Below, piece by piece: positions 8,180 through 12,541 of a stretch of DNA of 12,541 nt. The DNA comes from Terfezia claveryi (lineage: Eukaryota; Ascomycota; Pezizomycetes; Pezizales; Pezizaceae): assembly GCA_015179025.1 (NCBI GenBank), contig WHUX01000730.1:1-12541 (forward strand), read 5' to 3'. Position 1 is the first letter of the stretch, and every line of letters begins with the position of its first letter. A model generated the notes under the pieces. The model searched no databases. It had not been told where the DNA came from and saw only the letters and a list, made by a program, of their open reading frames with translations. Position numbers and translations under genes: made by a program.

Positions 8180-9348
8180 TCATTCTCATAGACAGTTCCA
8201 AATTCAGTAGACTCGGAATTAGACTCAGATATAGGCTCCGACAGTACAACAATACTGATCCACCACTAACTCCTTCTCCTAACTATGGTGGAGGAAGATG
8301 TAGCGGAAAAAAGAGAGAGCTAATGCTCACTGGGCTGACATATATATCACTATTACCTCTAGTGCCAGCACCAAAGGCTTCAGCTACTTCAACAATGCAT
8401 AAGAAGCCCATGGAAGGAACCACAACTCTAGCAATCAAGCCCCTTATGGCTCCAGACTCAATAACATAGACAGATAAGAAGGCGGGGAAGAGAGAGAGGT
8501 GCTTTAGACATAAAAGGAAGGGCAAGGAAATAGCCTTACCAACAACCCCAATAATGAAGGCCTATACAGCAGGAGTTATCTTACTGCCAAAAGATGTCTT
8601 AGGAAGGTCCAACTCAGAGGGTATCCTACAAAAGATGCTATATGACTATGATAATTCAGTTAACTAAATCAACAAGGACTTGTTAGTGAAGGCAGCAGAG
8701 GTCATAGCCTATGAGGCTATCATAGTGCACCCATCAAGGAGAGGATAAGTCCTGCTAGAACACTCACCTCCATTTATTACACTGACAGGATCAAAGCCTC
8801 TAAATGAGCCCAACTCCATCTTCATCCACCAAGACTGGGACTTAGACATGGAAATAGATACAGAAGAAGATATAGGGGGGATTCTAGGAGGAAAATTCGA
8901 TATCCGTTAGGGAAGAGCATTCAATAGGGCAGCCAAGAAAGCGCAAGTATCAAGTCTCGTAAGAATTATTAAGACAAAGTTGAGGTTACCAAGATACATA
9001 GTGAGGTGCAAGGGCGCCCTAAAAGAAATTGAGGAGTAGGACTTAGAGGTAGAGACAACTGTCAGTGACTTTGAGTACTAAGATTGTATAGATAACAAGA
9101 TTCAGGGCGTCCTCCACTACAGAAAGGATAAAGGCTCTCTCGTAATAGCAATGAGGAATGAAAAAGCAATAATACAAGTGATTAAGGAAGGCTTACTAGT
9201 ACCAAGGCCTAGACATAGCAATCTGATCCAGAAATATATATCACTTAACCAACTTGACAACAGCAAAAAAGTACAGATTCATCTATATCTCTGCATACAG
9301 AAGGCCTCCGGGCACCAAAACAAGTTCATCCAAGAGAGCTCGATATAG

Positions 9349-9715
9349 AGCATAACATATCCCAGTTTCATATCTCCAAGTCCCCATCTTCATACTCTCC
9401 CCCATCCTTCAAGTTCAAAATTCTCATGATAACCTGCAACTCTTTTGGCCCATACTGTATTTCAGTATGTTTGCCACATTGAGCAAAACTGCCCGATCAC
9501 ACCTTCAAGAGCCTATCAGGGTTTTGATAACTCCTACACTACTACCCGACCAATAAGGACCAATAGCAACATACCATATGAGCGCGGTCTAACAATGACT
9601 TGAAACTATACTACGCTAGCAGGATATAGTTTGGATACGATTTACCCCACTGCCATACACTACCCACTGTCCACAACGCCACATAGTCACATGCTATACA
9701 ATAGTAGGGACACTC
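9349..9715 (+). promoter_or_regulatory. Leader of array copy B
   Basis: This stretch aligns with the leader of copy A (about 5640-6048). It keeps the GATAAC/CCAAT cluster and the 30-bp palindrome and leads to an ATG at the matching position. Conservation between copies reflects shared descent, and function is not shown. Confidence 0.4.
9603..9632. promoter_or_regulatory. 30-bp near-palindrome in the copy B leader
   Basis: Counterpart of 5916-5945, 113 bases before the copy B ATG. Here the outer eight bases of each half (AAACTATA and TATAGTTT) are perfectly inverted, while the inner right half has changed. The two copies carry different damage, which suggests an ancestral element closer to a perfect palindrome. 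Confidence 0.5.
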
Positions 9716-10266
9716 ATGAGCACAAGATGCATGTTCCATCTGGTTACTCTGAGTTGGAGGGACAGCAGTCACCTAGTTATTATTATAGGGGGTGTAGCTT
9801 AAAGGACTCTAAATAGCTTTGATGCATTCAGGACAATAAAAGTCACACCAGAACGTATAAACATAGCGATAGCTAGAGGCCATTAACTACTGGAATTGAA
9901 CCTGGATGACCTTCTAGAGTTAACCAGAGAAGGTACTTTGGACCAAATTGAAGAAGGCTTAAGGAATCCAACTACAGCAATCCTAGTACTAGACCTCATT
10001 AACAAATAGATTGAGGACTCAATTACAGTACGCAACCACCCAGGTCTATTACTTTACAAAGAAATCAAAATCCCAGACTTACAAGAGTACATTACTACCA
10101 CTGGAAGCTGGGAAGACTCGGACTTGGACATAAGATCTGACAGCACAACTAAACCCATAACAAAACCAACCTGCAAAACCCCACCACTGACAACAACACT
10201 TGAGGAGGACGCACTTTCGCTAGGCTTCCTCCCCGATTTGGTAATCCGGGATTCACAGGAGAAGAC
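9716..10266 (+). pseudogene. LINE ORF1-like gene, copy B, cut off by an LTR
   Basis: The ATG at 9716 aligns with that of copy A (MSTRCMFH here, MAPGCMFH there) and the frame follows copy A: RTLNSF, INIAIARGH-stop-LLE, AILVLDLINK-stop-IEDSIT, NHPGL, then SWEDSDLDIRSDSTT against SELDSDIGSDSTT in copy A. In-frame stops are TAA 9800, TAA 9884 and TAG 10007. The TAA at 9884 is codon 57 in both copies. The TAG at 10007 faces an intact CAG (6343) in copy A, a direct case of C-to-T change making a stop. Beyond NHPGL copy B keeps a segment (KEIKIPDLQEYITTTG) absent from copy A. The frame ends at the LTR boundary; the rest presumably lies beyond the gypsy element. Confidence 0.5.
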
Positions 10267-10318
10267 TGTAATGAATGGTACTAGATAGTATTCATTCGGT
10301 ACTGTTTATATAATCTAT

Positions 10319-10334
10319 ATCCGTAGGCACGGAT
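10319..10334 (-). other. LTR hairpin 1
   Basis: ATCCGT, loop AGGC, ACGGAT: a perfect 6-bp stem in the R/U5 part of the LTR. Confidence 0.55.
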
Positions 10335-10354
10335 GTTTATGTATTTCAGTTCTG

Positions 10355-10371
10355 CTGAGGTAAGACCTCAG
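10355..10371 (-). other. LTR hairpin 2
   Basis: CTGAGGT, loop AAG, ACCTCAG: a perfect 7-bp stem, 20 bases from hairpin 1. Confidence 0.6.
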
Positions 10372-10383
10372 AAAGGTAGGGAG

Positions 10384-10419
10384 ATTACTATGTGGGACGT
10401 TCCCGAAGGGAACAGTAAT
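10384..10419 (-). other. LTR hairpin 3, two-part stem
   Basis: The inner stem GTTCCC/GGGAAC (10399-10404 and 10408-10413) closes a GAA loop. An outer stem ATTACT/AGTAAT (10384-10389 and 10414-10419) brackets it with a one-sided bulge of nine bases. Confidence 0.6.
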
Positions 10420-10560
10420 TAACTGGTATAATCTATCTTATATGATTTGTGCTATCTAAACTATGTGATCTTGATCTGATCGGAACATAGGCTTGCTTGC
10501 TCTAAAGGCTTGCTTGGTTGCTTCTTGTCTTTCTCTGGATTCTAGAGGGAATCTAGCGGC

Positions 10561-10569
10561 CTATTTATA
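10561..10569 (-). promoter_or_regulatory. TATA box of the LTR promoter
   Basis: TATAAATAG on the - strand, in the element's transcription direction, about 98 bases downstream of the nearest TGAGTCA repeat. Transcription would start roughly 30 bases further on, near 10530, giving U3 of about 400 bp. Position and sequence fit an LTR core promoter. Confidence 0.6.
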
Positions 10570-10647
10570 CTCCTCTGAGATCTGATGACTAAGGAAATAA
10601 ATACAATAAAGGGTGGTACATCAGAAGGTGGTGCGCTGTACAAAAGG

Positions 10648-10749
10648 GGTCATTTGGCCATAGTAATGAGTCACACGCCTTAGATAATGGTCATGTGGCC
10701 ATAGTAATGAGTCACACGCCTTAAACAGAGGTCACGCGGCCATAATGAG
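10648..10749 (-). repeat. 41-bp tandem repeats with TGAGTCA sites in U3
   Basis: Units start at 10648, 10689 and 10730; the first two are full length and the third is partial with a 3-base deletion. The two full units each contain TGAGTCA (10667-10673, 10708-10714), the consensus for Gcn4/CPC1-type bZIP activators. The third unit has lost it (TGAGGGT). Placed upstream of the TATA box, the array looks like an enhancer; regulation by amino-acid starvation is inference. Confidence 0.6.
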
Positions 10750-10945
10750 GGTGTCTTCATATGGCAAGTGCCATGGAACTTCCCATGGCAGATTCCGCGT
10801 GCTATGGACACTTATAAAGCAATAGGATGTGGTAGAAGGCTAGTCCTTCAACCGAGAGGCTTAGTTACATAACATAGTAGTAATATAGGAAATACAAAAG
10901 TATATAATCAATTATATAAGTAATGAGATAACATTCTCCATTACA

Positions 10946-10952
10946 CTTCCCC
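10946..10952 (-). other. Polypurine tract
   Basis: On the - strand GGGGAAG is followed directly by the LTR start TGTAATGG. This is where plus-strand DNA synthesis of the retrotransposon is primed. It lies about 65 bases after the stop of the integrase frame. Confidence 0.7.
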
Positions 10953-11018
10953 ATATAGAAGGATTTCCTATCCTTACTTCCTTCGCTCTGCCATATTGGT
11001 TTCCATACGTCCTAAGAT

Positions 11019-12541
11019 TTAATGCATTGTTAATATATTAGCATTAACATGAATATCCTTAGTGTTTCCTTGACTCATGATTCTATCTCGTTCTTGTTGG
11101 ATGAGAGCTCGGGTCTCATCTCTGGTTTGTAGTCCTTGTTTTCCTTTAGTCCTTCGACGTCTCTTAAATGTATCTTCCATGCTTCCGGTCGTCCAGAAGT
11201 CTTGAAGAATTTCGGTGGTGATATCCTTGGCATTTACCCAGGAATCATATTTAAGAGTGTATCCTAGCCATCTGACCTTATATTGTCTTTCTCCAGTTCG
11301 AGGAGCTGTTCTGAATTCTAATACCTTTTCAACTTCATAACGATCGTCTTGAATTGGTCCTGGTTCCTGAGATTGTCTGTGAGGGAACTGTGTAGGATCG
11401 TTTTTATAGTAAGGTTTGAGTTTGCTGATATGAAAAGTATTATATATGAGGTGGAGGTCAGGTTGACTTGATAGGTCTAGGCTATAATTATTGCGTTTCC
11501 GATTACTAGAAATAATGGGAAATGGGCCTAGCCATTTTGGTTTGAGCTTGGGTAAGACATTCGATAGGTTGATATTTTCTGAGGAAAGCATAACTTGTTG
11601 TCCGACTGAAAATTTGGCTATATTGGGTAGTCGTTTGTTCGCTTGAGATGCTTGAGTCTTCTTGGCGTCATATAGGTTTTTAGACGTTATCTCATGACGT
11701 TCATTTGCTGGTACATATGCATTAATGGGGTATGGAAGTATCGATACGCCAAGATGTGCATTAAATCCAAATAGTGTGGAAAAGGGACTATTCTGTCTAG
11801 CGGCATTATACCTAGAGTTAAGTTTCAACTGTATCTCTGGTAGTTTCTGTAGCCAATCAAATCCTTCGATTTTACAGGCTCTTGCTACTTGTAAATTTCT
11901 TTGTTCACAATTTCCGATTGTCCGTCTGCACGTGGATGATATGCGGTGGACGGTTCCAACTTGATTCCTTTATTCCTAGCCCAATCTTGAAAGTGCGTTT
12001 ACATAAAAAGAGTGTCGCGGTCAAAAACAATACAGAAAGGGTATCCCATAGTCGGGACTACATGAGTATCAAAGGTAGCAGTACATTGTTCTGCTGTGAA
12101 ATTATCTGAGACAGGAATAAGAAACTTGAATCCTGATTGTCTATCGACAATCGTCCAAAGTCGTGAAATACAAACTACATGATCTTCTTCAACAGGAATA
12201 TTCGGGTACAAAATTGAACACTTAGTAAACACAGGTGCTACTTTAAGAAAATCCATCGATATGTCAGTCCATGGCCTGCTTGGTACATGTAATGGGGTTA
12301 CGAGTCCAAGTGCGCCTTGTTGGAATACTTTGTCCGTTGACAAGTATCACAACTTCTGATATAGTCCTTAGTTGGTTCTGCAAAGGACTGGCAATCATAT
12401 CGGTCAGTAAGATATTTCATCGTCTTCTCAATGCCACCATGAGTGGTTACTTCATGTGCGTCTTTATAACCAATTCGAGATAGTTCTTACCTTCGATGTT
12501 AAAGGTAGAGGGCAAGACTAGTCTCCATTGTCCTTGTCGGT
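11019..12541 (-). pseudogene. Gypsy integrase with chromodomain (pol 3' end)
   Basis: Enters from the right edge with QWRLVLPSTF and IEGKNYLELV. The zinc-binding HHCC is seen as HEVTTH (12456-12439) and CDTC (12351-12340). The core has Asp in ISMDFL (12253-12251), Asp in FDRDTLF (12022-12020) and Glu in DGQSE (11914-11912), with 35 residues between the last two as in DD35E integrases. Then come LKLNSRYNAARQNSPF, the GPY/F block (KWLGPFPI, about 11535-11510) and a chromodomain (YEVEKVLEFR to WVNAKDI, about 11340-11220), which in chromoviruses targets insertion to marked chromatin. It is broken by one-base deletions near 12463, 12312 and 11895 and by a TAA at 12001-11999. The last 269 codons are open to the stop at 11019. 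Confidence 0.88.

Larger units (their letters stand above)
6049..9348 (+). pseudogene. LINE ORF1-like (gag-like) gene, copy A, split by a DNA element
   Basis: The ATG at 6049 opens MAPGCMFHPVTPGWRDSG, then LVVIINGTAYRTLNS, HAIAKGY-stop-LLE, AAILALDPVEEQIEHSIT and NYPGL up to 6384. The frame resumes at 8180 after the inserted element with an acidic stretch (SVDSELDSDIGSDS), shifts once near 8230-8260, then stays open apart from stops to 9346: a basic stretch (KKAGKRERCFRHKRKGK), an acidic one, and GSLVIAMRNEKAIIQVIKEG near the end. That last block resembles the SxVVxF...A..AI..GLLW segment before the zinc knuckles of fungal LINE ORF1 proteins. In-frame stops are TGA 6163, TAA 6217, TAG 8189, TAG 8467, TAA 8665, TAA 8746, TAG 8908, TAG 9037 and TAA 9079. 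The ORF1 assignment is tentative; the N-terminal half matches nothing I know. Confidence 0.45.
5591..10266 (+). repeat. Head-to-tail array of a unit of about 1.9 kb
   Basis: The block AAGGCC, C or T, CCGGGCACC occurs at 5591 and 9301, and similarity continues downstream of both for more than 750 bp through leader and coding frame. The spacing of 3710 bp falls to 1915 bp once the inserted 1793-bp element and one TA are subtracted. Both junctions between the end of one ORF and the next leader fall at the same place, which favours tandem duplication over independent insertions. Copy B stops at 10266 where an LTR begins. Copy B is richer in A+T than copy A, mostly by C-to-T and G-to-A differences. 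Confidence 0.75.
10267..10945 (-). repeat. 3' LTR of the gypsy element, 679 bp
   Basis: Bounded by TGTAATG (10267-10273) and CATTACA (10939-10945), a 7-bp terminal inverted repeat with the usual TG...CA ends. The inner edge touches a purine-rich tract on the coding strand. Within it, reading on the - strand, are 41-bp repeats, a TATA box and a hairpin-rich R/U5 part. The partner LTR and the target duplication (candidate AAGAC at 10262-10266) cannot be checked in this window. Confidence 0.85.
10267..12541 (-). mobile_element. Ty3/gypsy chromovirus, 3' part
   Basis: On the - strand the order is integrase zinc-binding domain, catalytic core, GPY/F block, chromodomain, polypurine tract and LTR, the normal 3' end of a chromovirus. 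The protease, RT, RNase H and 5' LTR would lie past the right edge. The outer LTR boundary at 10266/10267 interrupts the array copy B, so this insertion is younger than the array. Confidence 0.88.

Noticed and set aside
8134..8180. Apparent start of the long + strand frame inside the right arm
   Set aside because: The arm ends at 8177; the frame belongs to the host ORF1-like copy A, and upstream codons inside the element are chance read-through.
3..9348. Reassigned stop codons (TAA/TAG read as Gln) as an alternative to pseudogenes
   Set aside because: The integrase end uses a normal stop and is otherwise mostly free of TAA/TAG, and one TGA also interrupts the LINE frame; decay is the simpler explanation.
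10648..10749. CRISPR-like array
   Set aside because: The units are directly adjacent with no unique spacers, lie inside an LTR and the DNA is eukaryotic.
1..12541. tRNA or rRNA genes
   Set aside because: I looked for tRNA B-box-like GGTTCGAATCC and rRNA-like blocks and found none; a covariance-model scan would be needed to exclude small ones.

Overview
The window looks like repeat-rich nuclear DNA of a filamentous fungus, most likely an ascomycete. The grounds are a Tad/I-type LINE with an RNase H domain, a chromodomain-bearing Ty3/gypsy element, one short fungal-style intron, a POM34-like nucleoporin remnant, and nonsense codons of the kind left by C-to-T decay. I see no bacterial gene organisation. 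Almost every coding stretch is broken, so I would treat the window as a mobile-element graveyard around a few decayed host-like genes.

Layout. 1-1869: 3' part of a LINE on the + strand (RT thumb, RNase H, C-terminal zinc motif, 3' UTR with a terminal hairpin, A21 tail). 1870-2710: decayed POM34-like gene on the - strand, with the LINE tail close to its C-terminal end. 2640-3107: simple repeats, a 132-bp-offset duplication and a GGCC-rich island. 3139-3906: decayed membrane-protein-like frame on the + strand, not recognised. 3993-5282: broken or spliced gene on the - strand, not recognised, with a plausible 71-bp intron after the fourth base of its coding region. 5447-10266: head-to-tail array of a unit of about 1.9 kb, present as a tail of one copy, one whole copy (A) and the 5' part of another (B). 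Each unit has a leader with CCAAT boxes and a 30-bp palindrome, then a frame resembling a LINE ORF1 (gag-like) protein. 6385-8177: a 1793-bp inverted-repeat DNA element with arms of about 505 bp and a TA target duplication, inserted inside copy A. 10267-12541: 3' LTR and integrase end of a Ty3/gypsy chromovirus on the - strand, inserted into copy B.

How the parts relate. Removing the inverted-repeat element with one TA restores the reading frame of copy A, which supports a real transposition event. Copies A and B share a stop at codon 57, so the unit may already have been decaying before it was amplified; parallel mutation is the alternative. In-frame stops in the LINE and the ORF1-like copies are mostly TAA/TAG in long frames with few or no frameshifts, as expected from C-to-T change at CpA (RIP-like or methylation-driven decay). 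The gypsy integrase is broken mainly by one-base deletions, so it decayed differently. Nothing here is clearly an intact functional gene. The array with its conserved palindromic leader is the least explained structure.
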